This document shows, piece after piece, positions 34,577 through 43,014 of a DNA stretch of 64,000 nt. The DNA lies in NCBI GenBank assembly GCA_016716885.1, contig JADJUV010000016.1:1-64000 (forward strand). The letters run 5' to 3'. The position numbers and the translations under genes are program-made. The notes beneath the pieces were generated by a model. The model searched no databases, had not been told where the DNA came from, and was given only the letters and a program-made list of their open reading frames with translations. The DNA comes from Candidatus Trichofilum aggregatum. GTDB lineage: Bacteria > Chloroflexota > Anaerolineae > Promineifilales > Promineifilaceae. Within the stretch, counting starts at the first letter, position 1; each line of letters begins with the position of its first letter.

Positions 34577-36342
34577 GACCGTTTCTCCTGGGGGGTGGTC
34601 AACGGCAACACAATCGTGAACGTGCTACCGTGTCCTTCTTGACTTTGCAGAGAAATTGTACCACCCATTAAAGTCGTTAGCTGTTTGACAATTGAAAGGC
34701 CCAGACCGACGCCAGAATATTTGCGGGTCATGGAATAGCTGGTCTGGCGAAAGGCATCAAAAATATAGCCTTGCGCGTCTTTAGGAATACCGCGACCCGT
34801 ATCGGACACGGAAAAGCCCCAATTGGTTTCATCCAGGCGAAAAATGTGCAGATGGATATGGCCGCTGTCGGTAAATTTGATGGCGTTGCCCACCAAATTA
34901 GCAATGATTTGGTGTAAACGTTCCAAATCGCCCACCAGAACGGCGGGCACATCGGGGCTGGTGTCGGCGGTGAGGGTCAGGTTTTTGCTCTGTGCCATAA
35001 GGCCCATGACATTGAGCAGGTGAGTAACTAGTTGCTGGGGCGCAAAAGGGCGCGGAATGAGGATGAAGCCGCCAGCTTGTAGATGAGCCTGATCGAGCAG
35101 ATCGTTGACGAAATAGATCAGTTCTTCAGTCCGTTCCATAATGTGCTGCGTAATATCGGTCTGGCGGGCACTGACGGACCCGTAAACACCCAGGTTCAGC
35201 ATTTCCGCGTACCCCAAGATGGCATTGAGGGGGGTACGGAGTTCGTGACTGACTTTGGCCACGAGTTCGGCCTGAAGACGATTGGCTTCCAGGGCTTCAT
35301 CACGGGCCAGGGCCAGGGCCTGTTCGGCCCGTTTGCGTTCCACCAACTCTTCCTGGAGCGATTCATAAAGTTGGGCGTTTTCCAGGGCTTTGCTCGCGGC
35401 CGCGGCCACTTGTTGCGCCAGTTGTATCTCCGCCTCGGTAAACACCCGCTCCACCGTCGTATTTAATCCCAGCGTGCCAATCACCTTCTGATGACGCAAC
35501 ATCGGCACAATTAACACCGTTACCGTGCCTCGGTGCCGGGCAATGGGTGCTAACGCGGCGTAACGCGGATCCGTTTGTGTATTTTGAACCAGCAAGGGGA
35601 TAGCATGGGTCAACACATATTGGGTCGTGGGATTTTGGGCGATGGGGATAATCGTGCCGTAAGCGGGTGGCTGTTCTTCGCTTAAATATTCGGCCACAAT
35701 ACGCAAATTTTCTTCTGGCTCATCGAGCAAACCAAAAGCCGCTGAAGGCAAATCGAACGCTTTTGCCACTTCCTGGCACAAAGTTTGTAAGACGGCCTGC
35801 GCATCCAGGGTAGAGGTAACTGCCGCAATGACCTGGTTGAGCAGTAATGACTCCCGCAACTGGCTCTCTAACTCCTGCTCAATATATTTGCGGTCAGCGA
35901 TACTACGGGTTAACAAGCCATAAATGGTCTGCCCAGCTACCGTAATGGTCTTACCCCGGGCTTCCCCAATGACGGTGCTGCCATTTTTGTGCTGTAAGGT
36001 TACTTCCTGGGTCACGGACCGTTTTACCGTGATGATTTGCTGAATAAGGGGGTGACATGGAGCGGCGAAGAGGATGAATAGTTCGTGACCGATGAGTTCG
36101 GAGGGGCCATAACCACTGGATTGGCTGGCATTGCGGTTACAGTCTAGAATGCGGCCGCGTTCATCATAGATGATAATATTTTCAAAATCGGATTCGGCCA
36201 GGGTGCTAAAGATGTCCGCCCGTTCGGTAGAGGCCAGTTCATTTTGCCGCACATGTTGAATAAACGCCTGCCACGCGGCCGCGGCTGGGGGATGTTGCGT
36301 ATCCAGTCCAAAGGCTTTGAGTTGCTCTTCTAATGTGGTCAT
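34573..36342 (-). CDS. PAS-GAF sensor histidine kinase
   Basis: Cytosolic sensor kinase of 589 residues. A PAS domain (about 40-150; FENIIIYDERGRILDCNRNA) and a GAF domain (about 165-320; LDAQAVLQTLCQEVAKAF) sense an unknown signal. A short coiled coil (ERKRAEQALALARDEALEAN) leads to the HisKA domain with KVSHELRTPLNAILGYAEML and the HATPase domain with the N box NLVGNAIKFTDSG, G1 box VSDTGRGIP and G2 GVGLGLSIV. No membrane helix. It is coupled with the receiver protein at 34206. Confidence 0.95.
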   Translation of the reverse strand: MTTLEEQLKAFGLDTQHPPAAAAWQAFIQHVRQNELASTERADIFSTLAESDFENIIIYDERGRILDCNRNASQSSGYGPSELIGHELFILFAAPCHPLIQQIITVKRSVTQEVTLQHKNGSTVIGEARGKTITVAGQTIYGLLTRSIADRKYIEQELESQLRESLLLNQVIAAVTSTLDAQAVLQTLCQEVAKAFDLPSAAFGLLDEPEENLRIVAEYLSEEQPPAYGTIIPIAQNPTTQYVLTHAIPLLVQNTQTDPRYAALAPIARHRGTVTVLIVPMLRHQKVIGTLGLNTTVERVFTEAEIQLAQQVAAAASKALENAQLYESLQEELVERKRAEQALALARDEALEANRLQAELVAKVSHELRTPLNAILGYAEMLNLGVYGSVSARQTDITQHIMERTEELIYFVNDLLDQAHLQAGGFILIPRPFAPQQLVTHLLNVMGLMAQSKNLTLTADTSPDVPAVLVGDLERLHQIIANLVGNAIKFTDSGHIHLHIFRLDETNWGFSVSDTGRGIPKDAQGYIFDAFRQTSYSMTRKYSGVGLGLSIVKQLTTLMGGTISLQSQEGHGSTFTIVLPLTTPQEKRS

Positions 36343-36459
36343 AACAAATGACGAACCTGGCTAACGATACTCAACCTAATTGCCGGGATTGTACCTCATT
36401 CTCCACAACCGCTCGTGAACAAGTTGATGAGATTATGGCGCGCTCTGCAAACAGTAACC

Positions 36460-36717
36460 GTTCAGTTAGGTTACATCAACGGATTAAGAAACAAACGGAT
36501 TTTCCAGAGGCTACTCTTAATCCGTTCCTTTCCAAATCCGTTGATGTAACTAAAAATGGCACAATATGGTCTCTGGATGGAACGGTTACTTGCGAATATT
36601 CAAGAAATGAATCATCTGGCAAGAAGATCAGACACGAATTGACACGAATTTTTATTTTTTCTCATTCGTTTAATTCGTGGCAAAACCTCTTTGGTTCTGG
36701 CTTGCCCAGGTTAGGGG
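36460..36717. repeat. Nested inverted repeats and repeat family 3, copy 2
   Basis: At 36,465-36,556 ggttacatcaacggatta pairs with aatccgttgatgtaac. At 36,612-36,717 lies an inverted copy of the family that also occurs at 31,690; read on the minus strand it begins cctaacctgggcaagccag, holds a cacgaatt-type core and ends ttcttgccag. Confidence 0.65.
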
Positions 36718-37733
36718 AAGAGATGCGGGTTTGTACTGACCCACTCATACAGTTGCCCAATCCCCTGAGCCGGAGAAATGTGTGGTTGCCAGCCCAAAAG
36801 TCTGTTGGCTTTGCGGTTATCAGAGATAAACACTCGTTGATCCCCTGGTCGCCACGCCTTAAGTTCCGCGGGCACAGGCTCACCTTTTAGGGCCGCCAAC
36901 ATGGGGCCAAACTCCCGCCACACTGACAGCGTGTTTTGGGGACCCCCTCCCAGGTTAAATGCCTGCCCGGCCACCTGATCAATGTGCTGGATGCCCAGTT
37001 CATACGCCCGGATAAGGTCTTGCACATGGAGCAGGTCACGCACCTGTTTGCCATCGCCATAAATGGTGATGGGTCGCCCTTTCGCGGCCGCGATGACAAA
37101 ATGGGCCACCCACCCCTGATCCTCTACCCCAAACTGGCGCGGGCCGTAGATGCAGGATTGGCGCATGACCAACGTCTTCAGCCCATAAATGCGGGCATAA
37201 TCCAACATATATTGATCGCCCGCTCCTTTGGAACAGCCATACGGCGAATGAAAATCCAGCGGGCAATCTTCCCCCACCCCTTCGGGCTGATGGGCATACA
37301 CATAACGGTCAGCCGTTTCGGTGATGTGCAGGTGCTCTAAACCGCCATACACCTTGTTGGTTGAGGCATAAATGACCACCGCCTGCGGACATACCTGACG
37401 CACGGCTTCAACCACATTAAAGGTTCCCAGCGCGTTTATCTCAAAATCCTCACGCGGGTTCTGCACTGAGAGCGTCACCGCCACCTGGCTAGCCAGATGG
37501 AGCACCACGTCACTCCCGGCGATGGCCTTGCTCAAGGCCGCAAAATCACGAATATCGCCTTGGACAAAGGTCAAGTTGGGGTATTCGGGCAGGGTAGCCA
37601 GCCACTCCAGGTTGGCGCGGCCGCCGATACGGGTCAAATTATCGAAAATGGTCACCTGATGACCCTGGGATAAAAAATGGGCGGTGCTATTGCTACCAAT
37701 AAAACCCGCTCCACCAGTGATAAAAATTTTCAT
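36711..37733 (-). CDS. NAD-dependent nucleotide-sugar epimerase/dehydratase (CDP-paratose 2-epimerase-like)
   Basis: Extended short-chain dehydrogenase acting on a nucleotide sugar for surface polysaccharide. The ATG at 37733 gives MKIFITGGAGFIGSNSTAHF with the Rossmann motif GGAGFIG. Others are GDIRDFAAL, LHLASQVAVTLSVQNPREDF, the Thr/Ser region IYASTNKVYGGLEH, the catalytic pair in SPYGCSKGAGDQYML and RQSCIYGPRQFG. The phrases ASQVAVTLSVQNP and STNKVYG are close to CDP-paratose/tyvelose epimerases. The true product cannot be named. It is a single gene with a gap of several hundred bases on the kinase side. Confidence 0.9.
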   Translation of the reverse strand: MKIFITGGAGFIGSNSTAHFLSQGHQVTIFDNLTRIGGRANLEWLATLPEYPNLTFVQGDIRDFAALSKAIAGSDVVLHLASQVAVTLSVQNPREDFEINALGTFNVVEAVRQVCPQAVVIYASTNKVYGGLEHLHITETADRYVYAHQPEGVGEDCPLDFHSPYGCSKGAGDQYMLDYARIYGLKTLVMRQSCIYGPRQFGVEDQGWVAHFVIAAAKGRPITIYGDGKQVRDLLHVQDLIRAYELGIQHIDQVAGQAFNLGGGPQNTLSVWREFGPMLAALKGEPVPAELKAWRPGDQRVFISDNRKANRLLGWQPHISPAQGIGQLYEWVSTNPHLFP

Positions 37734-37998
37734 CTTTATTTCTTCCTCAACATAGTGGCTCTTTGGGAATTTAGGGGGTGAGACCATTTGTAGGGCAACC
37801 CGCCAAATCCCAAAGACCCTGGATGATGACCCGCATTTAGTCAGTCATATTTTATACACGGGCTTAAGCCAAAAATAGCACCCCATTTATTTCTATGGCT
37901 CTCCAGATCGGACGGGGTGAATCAGGGGTCGCGGTTTTAGCCGGTCAAGTCGTTCCGACTAAAGTCTCCACTCCCCCACTAAACCCGGTAGAGCCGTT

Positions 37999-38526
37999 TT
38001 ATCCCTCTAAACGGGCGGATAAGGTCTGCCAGGCCCCCTCAAGTCGTTGCCGGTAGGCGTCGTCTAATGGCTCGATGGTCATGATGCAGGCATCTTCACC
38101 AGTGTCCTGATAATACCGCGGCCGCAATCCCACCTGTTCAAACCCATATTTGCGGTACAGGGCCTGAGCGACTTCATTACTACGCCGAACTTCCAGGGTA
38201 GCCAGTTGGGCCGGGTGAGAATAAGCGGAAAACAGAATTTCTAGCAACAGTAATTCGCCCAGCCCGCGGCCGCGCCAGCCCGGATCCACCGTGATAATGC
38301 TGATATGAACCTCATCGGCCAGCAACCAGTACCCGGCATACCCCACAATCCCGGCCGTCTCATGGCTCAAGGTCACATAATGAGCAATTTGGTTCTCGGC
38401 CAACTCATGGGCATAGCCACTGGCGGTCCAGGCCGTGGGAAAAGAAGCCAGTTCAATGGTCAGAACTGGTTCAATATCAGCCAATTGCATAGGACGTAGT
38501 TGCCAGGGTGAGGGGGGAATAAGCAT
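37999..38526 (-). CDS. rimI: Ribosomal-protein-alanine N-acetyltransferase
   Basis: GNAT enzyme that acetylates the N terminus of ribosomal protein bS18 or related substrates. 175 residues with MQLADIEPVLTIELASFPTAW near the start, the AcCoA-binding segment VDPGWRGRGLGELLLLEIL, and the family signature EVRRSNEVAQALYRKYGFEQVG and YYQDTGEDACIMTI. Linked to tsaB and tsaE in the same direction, as in many bacteria. Confidence 0.93.
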   Translation of the reverse strand: MLIPPSPWQLRPMQLADIEPVLTIELASFPTAWTASGYAHELAENQIAHYVTLSHETAGIVGYAGYWLLADEVHISIITVDPGWRGRGLGELLLLEILFSAYSHPAQLATLEVRRSNEVAQALYRKYGFEQVGLRPRYYQDTGEDACIMTIEPLDDAYRQRLEGAWQTLSARLEG

Positions 38527-38648
38527 GAGGCAATGGAGGGGATGGAGACATCAATAAGCCACGGAAGGAAGCCCTGAATGGCCCGCATCAAAACGAACTT
38601 TTCTAGCTTCCTTGCACGGCTGGCAATGGCAATTTTTGCCGTCGTCTG

Positions 38649-39317
38649 CTACACATCGCGCAAGTAGATGGGCGTCAGCGTGGCCGGATTATCGGTTTGG
38701 TTCTTGCGCAGGCGTTGCCAGCCCAATTCGGCCAGAAAACCGGCACGGCGGGGTTGGGCCGCGGCCGCGAGCAGATGAAAGTTACGACTGCGGCCGCGAA
38801 TGAGTCGGGCCGGACCAGGGGCTATCTCTCCCGCAAAATAAACGGGGCCAGATTCATCCGTCGTTAGTTTCGTCAAAACTTCTTCCCAGGTTAAATTTTC
38901 CGGTTTTTGTTCCGTGCGCCAACCAAAACGCTTTTGCCAGCGATACATCGCCACACAAACCCGTGTGCGCCCCGCTTCAACCACCAGGAGTAAACTACCG
39001 GGCAATTCACCTAACCCCGCGGCTAAAATATCCAGCGTCGGAATGCCCACCAAAGGGATTTGATTAGCCAGAGCGATGCCTTTGGCAAAACCCAGGCCAA
39101 TACGTAACCCGGTATAAGAACCAGGCCCCAAAGCGATGGCGATGGCTTGAAGGTCGGTTGCGGCCGCGGCCGCTTGTCCTAACAACTGCATAACGGCAGG
39201 GGCCAATTCCATCGTCTGCGTATTCCGTGCCCGCCAGCCCCACTCCGCCACAATCGCCTCACCATCATGCAAGGCCAACCCTGTCCAACTTGTTGCTGTA
39301 TCAATTGCTAATAACAT
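38649..39317 (-). CDS. tsaB: tRNA t6A synthesis protein TsaB
   Basis: ASKHA-fold partner of TsaD in the complex that makes threonylcarbamoyladenosine at tRNA position 37. Starts MLLAIDTATSWTGLALHDGE. Marks are IAIALGPGSYTGLRIGLGFAKGIALAN and VEAGRTRVCVAMYRWQ (in pieces). Length 222 is normal. It lies 14 bases downstream of tsaE. tsaD and tsaC are not in this window. Confidence 0.93.
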   Translation of the reverse strand: MLLAIDTATSWTGLALHDGEAIVAEWGWRARNTQTMELAPAVMQLLGQAAAAATDLQAIAIALGPGSYTGLRIGLGFAKGIALANQIPLVGIPTLDILAAGLGELPGSLLLVVEAGRTRVCVAMYRWQKRFGWRTEQKPENLTWEEVLTKLTTDESGPVYFAGEIAPGPARLIRGRSRNFHLLAAAAQPRRAGFLAELGWQRLRKNQTDNPATLTPIYLRDV

Positions 39318-39330
39318 AGAATGTCAGTTA

Positions 39331-39854
39331 CTAAACACCAAAAGCATTACGACGAAATTCCTGGAGCAACTGCGCCGAACGAGTCCCTGAAGCTCCCAGG
39401 CGCAAGCCACGGCGCGTTTCATTGACATAGCGCAACATGATCCACAACCGATCCTCGGGCAAATGAGACAAAATTCGTTCCGGCCATTCAATCATTAACG
39501 TAGCTCCCCCGTAAAGCATATCTTCCAAACCGGTCGTAATCCAATCTCCGGCCCGTGCTTCACCCGTTTCGTCAGTAGCTTCCAACCGATAACAATCCAC
39601 ATGGTACAAAATCCGCCCATCCTTCGCTCGCGGGTACTCATTAATCAGGGTGAAAGTAGGACTCGTTACCCGAAGGATGTCCCCCAACCACGCCCAACCC
39701 CTCTAGCCAGTGCCGTTTTACCCGCTCCCAAATCACCAGACAAACAAAGCACATCACCCACCTGGAGTAACTCACCCAAACGCACACCCAGGCGCACCGT
39801 TTGCTCAACGCTGCTACTAACAAAATCCAAACTCTGGCTGTCTAATATGGCCAT
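39331..39854 (-). CDS. tsaE: tRNA t6A synthesis ATPase TsaE, one frame change
   Basis: Small ATPase that drives the TsaBDE cycle. Starts MAILDSQSLDFVSSSVEQTV, with the Walker A motif GDLGAGKTALARGVG near residue 45. After the break come VTSPTFTLINEYP, LYHVDCYRLE, the phrase GLEDMLYGGATLMIEWPERI (ends with the catalytic Glu/Trp) typical for the family. The frame changes at the C run 39681-39685, where one base is missing; the repaired reading is GRGWGDILRVTSPTF. Since TsaE is essential in most bacteria, the break is almost certainly a consensus error. Confidence 0.92.
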
Positions 39855-39885
39855 TATTGCCTACCATAGCTTGTGAGAAAAAGAT

Positions 39886-39928
39886 TCTGGCTGTAGGGGC
39901 AACCGTTGTGGTTGCCCTCTCCTACGTG
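39886..39928. repeat. Inverted repeat GGGGCAACC/GGTTGCCC
   Basis: gtaggGGCAACC-gttgt-GGTTGCCctctcctac, a short mobile-repeat-like hairpin in the spacer between tsaE and the phosphoesterase gene. Confidence 0.6.
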
Positions 39929-40136
39929 GGCAGGCACAAGGCCAGCCCAAACCCCAAATCATTATCTTGAGGTCTATATCAAGGACACAGTTTACTTGAC
40001 GCTTTGCCAGAAAAAGGTGTCAATCACCTTGTAAAACATCAAAATACCTTAAACCATGTCAAAATTGTTATTATACCTTCTCAAGAGGATCATGGTATCA
40101 TTAACCAACAGTTGTGACGAGGAAGAGGAAGTCCCC

Positions 40137-40865
40137 ATGCGTGTGCTGATCATTTCTGATATTCATGCCAATTTAGTTGCCCTTGAAACTGTATTACAAG
40201 ACGCCAAAGGCCAGTGGGATGCTTTATGGTGTCTAGGAGACGTCATTGGTTATGGTCCAGACCCTAACGAATGCGCCGCTCTATTAAAAGAACTGGCTCA
40301 AGTAACCCTCTCTGGCAATCACGACTGGGCTGTCCTGGGCAAAATAGATATCAACACCTTTAATCGGGATGCCCGTATCGCCATTAGCTGGACTCAGGAA
40401 ACCATAAACGAAGATACCCGCCAATATCTGGATAATTTGCCCGCCATGATTATCCGGGACCCTTTTACACTGGCTCATGCCAGCCCCAGATACCCGGTTT
40501 GGGAATACATTCTGGACAAAGGAACGGCTGCCATCAACTTTGCTTACTTTGATACCCCCTGGTGTCTGGTTGGACATACCCATACACCCGTTATTTTTGA
40601 AGAAATAGATGGACTCCGCGTGGCTATCCACGCCCCCAATTACAAAGAAAGCATGCACCTCAATGGTAATCGCCTGATTATCAATCCAGGCAGTGTCGGT
40701 CAACCCCGTGATTCAGATCCTCGCGCCGCTTATGCCATTCTGGACATGGAAAAAATGAACTGGGAATACCATAGAGTGGCTTACCCCTTTGAAGAGACTC
40801 AAGAACGGATGCGTCGCCATGGTTTACCTCAACGCCTCATCGCCCGCCTGGAATTTGGCTGGTAA
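40137..40865 (+). CDS. YfcE/YvnB-type metallophosphoesterase
   Basis: Calcineurin-like phosphoesterase of about 242 residues; substrate unknown. The ATG at 40137 (MRVLIISDIHANLVALETVL) is preferred over one 81 bases upstream because the metal motif DIHAN starts right after it and gaggaagaggaa lies just before. Other metal motifs are LGDVIGYGPDP, SGNHDWAV, GHTHTPVIF and NPGSVGQPRD. This order matches the protein phosphatase-like group that includes many uncharacterised bacterial enzymes. Confidence 0.92.
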   Translation: MRVLIISDIHANLVALETVLQDAKGQWDALWCLGDVIGYGPDPNECAALLKELAQVTLSGNHDWAVLGKIDINTFNRDARIAISWTQETINEDTRQYLDNLPAMIIRDPFTLAHASPRYPVWEYILDKGTAAINFAYFDTPWCLVGHTHTPVIFEEIDGLRVAIHAPNYKESMHLNGNRLIINPGSVGQPRDSDPRAAYAILDMEKMNWEYHRVAYPFEETQERMRRHGLPQRLIARLEFGW

Positions 40866-41198
40866 TTTCACGGTCTTAACTTGGCCAACGTTGGTTTCAC
40901 CAATACGAGTTACGGTTACTTCCACAGAATATTGGCGCTCTTGACAAGTAACGCTAGTAGTTCAACAAACATTTTTTGTCAGGTGGCTGTGGCCGGTCTC
41001 CCGACCGTGCCACCCATCGTTATCCGCTGTACGAGTCAACTGAGAAAAGCCGAAGAGTTCCTTCTTCGGCTTTTCTCGTTTATTGTGGCATAAGGAAACT
41101 GCGGAATCGCTGATATCCCAGAAAACAACAATCGATGGAACTGTTGGCCTGGTTCTATCGTTTTAAGGACAGATGAAAATAATCAACGGAGGTCAATT
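40866..41198 (+). terminator. Spacer with a hairpin and an intrinsic terminator at 41041-41080
   Basis: The terminator is GAGAAAAGCCGAAGA-gttcc-TTCTTCGGCTTTTCTC. Upstream, near 40,980-41,015, GGTGGC and GCCACC enclose CGGT/ACCG, another hairpin. The 333 bases hold no gene. Confidence 0.8.
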
Positions 41199-42157
41199 AT
41201 GCGAGGCAAAGGTTTGTGGTCCTGTTTATTGATTTGTATCCTGATGTTAGCGGCTTGTGGTGGCGCAGCTGAGCAGTATACAGCTAGTTACGACATGGAT
41301 GATAGTGGCGCCAATACTCGGTATAGTGAAGAGGCGGCGATTGAGGCGGAAGGGAACGCAAGTGCTCCTTCGTTCTATGATGAGGATGGTAATAGTGGAG
41401 AATCACCCATATTGAATGATGCGGTATCAGCTCAAAATCAGACGGTTGAACGGCTTATTATTCGCAATGGCACCCTCAACCTTGTCGTTACCGATACGGA
41501 AGAAGTCTTGCAGGAGATTAGCCGATTAACTCAACAAAGGGAAGGCTGGGTCGTTAGTAGTAACGTCTATGACTATTATCCTGATGCCAAAGCAGGGACT
41601 ATCTATATTCGTGTTCCTGTGGCTCAATTTGATGCCATCATGGATGCTATTAAGGCGATGGCCGTAGAAGTAACATCCGAATCCACTAATAGTGAGGATG
41701 TAACGAACCAATATGTGGATTTAAGTGCTCGACTGTCCAATCTTGAAGCAACGGCAACTCGGGTGCGTGCCTTTTTAGATGATGCGCGTAATGTTGAAGA
41801 GGCATTGGCAGTTAATCAGGAGTTGAGTCGCCTGGAAGGGGAAATCGAAGTATTGACAGGGCAAATCCAATATTTGAGCCAATCAGCTTCCTTTTCTAGT
41901 ATCACCGTTAATCTGACTCCCGATGAAGCCACGCAACCGGTCAGTGTAGCGGGTTGGCGGCCGCAAGGTGTAGCCAAAGATGCGTTAGAAAATCTGATAG
42001 CTACATTGCAGAATCTGGCCGATTTCCTCATTTACTTTGTCATTTCTGGGGTACCTTGTTACTCCTCTTTGGTATCCCCCTATTCCTCATCATCCGTTGG
42101 GGTTGGCGCCGCTGGCGACGTGCTGTCCCCGCCGCGGCATCTACCAAAGCACCTTAA
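41199..42157 (+). CDS. DUF4349 lipoprotein, one frame change
   Basis: Cell-surface lipoprotein of unknown function. Signal peptide MRGKGLWSCLLICILMLAAC with a lipobox LAAC at residue 20. After an acidic linker, the DUF4349 domain starts VERLIIRNGTLNLVV and continues with a coiled coil (ARLSNLEATATRVRAFLDDARNVEE.., in part) and ITVNLTP. The expected C-terminal helix LLLLFGIPLFLIIRWGWRRW lies in the next frame; the change is near 42046, and the repaired end is STKAP at 42157. Family members are predicted to have a DUF4349 coiled coil outside and a final helix in the membrane. Confidence 0.85.
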
Positions 42158-42163
42158 ACTACA

Positions 42164-42287
42164 ACAGCTATTGTTCGTAGTGACCGCTTTAGCGCAGTGT
42201 TTGGTGCTGGCGGGCGACACCCTCTAGCCCGGTTATTTGACAAAAGCGGTCACGACAAACCAAACCCCAAATGATAAACAGCTATAG
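42164..42287. mobile_element. Non-autonomous palindromic element, family 2 copy 2 (inverted)
   Basis: Ends agctattgttcgtagtgacc and gcggtcacgacaaaccaaac plus gctatag match copy 1 (27,923) in reverse orientation. The central loop differs. It touches element B at its right end (gctatagtac). Confidence 0.65.
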
Positions 42288-42553
42288 TACAGCTTGGCAG
42301 AAGTATTTGGGGGATTAGTCTGAAGACCAATCCCCTTCCCCCTTCCTGGTGGGGGGGGCCCCCCCGGGGGGGGGGGGGGGGGGCCGGGGGAAGGGGAATG
42401 CTTAACAGTGCGGTTTTTCGGGGAAATGCCCCGAAAAACCGCACTCCAAAGTTCCCCACCCCTGGGGGCGAGGTTAGGGGTGGGGGTTTCCGCAGACAAA
42501 CCAATACTGCGACTTGTCATAAAACCATAAGCTCACCTTTCGTAAAGATGGAC
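42286..42553. mobile_element. Non-autonomous inverted-repeat element, family 1 copy B, with G/C runs
   Basis: Left end agtacagcttgg, internal gattagtctgaagacc and right end ctttcgtaaagatgg align with copy C (52,751-52,900). Inside are runs of 8 G, 7 C and 18 G (42,351-42,383) and a perfect hairpin AGTGCGGTTTTTCGGGG / CCCCGAAAAACCGCACT. The homopolymers may be partly an assembly artefact. Confidence 0.6.
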
Positions 42554-43014
42554 CAGATTCCACAAGGGTTCCTCCTGCAAATGATGTCAACCCCGTGAAT
42601 TTCCAAGGCGCCTTTTTGTTTAAGTTGACCAACCTCTGGCAGCGAAATATTGTTAGAGGTTGTTTGGCATTCACTGGCGATTGATGCCATAATAGATATA
42701 CATCTAACTTTGTAACCGCGTTTTTCACCTCTTGGTGCTACTCATCACCAACTCTCTATTCAGGAACAGTCGCGAATTATTGATTTGTCTAACCTGATTT
42801 GACTCCCCTGTGTGGCCGAAATCTCCGCTTTGTATGGGTGTGTCTGGTGCAAGTTAACGAGCAAAATTACGCCCAATATCGTTTGAGATCAGCCGAATAA
42901 ACCGGGTGAATAACCCTAATGCAAAAAGGACAAGGGAGTTTAATGTTTCATGAGATTGTGCTAAAGTTAGATGTAGCTACCGGCAAATCTTTATCAACCA
43001 GTTTAGGAGGGAAA
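42554..43014. other. Spacer before the M36 protease gene
   Basis: No gene. A possible promoter is TTGGCA..CATAAT near 42,661-42,690 (18-base spacer). The longer leader suggests post-transcriptional control, but no named riboswitch is visible. Confidence 0.4.

Noticed and set aside
36348..36890. Possible 180-aa protein
   Set aside because: Made of inverted repeats and the 3' end of the epimerase gene.
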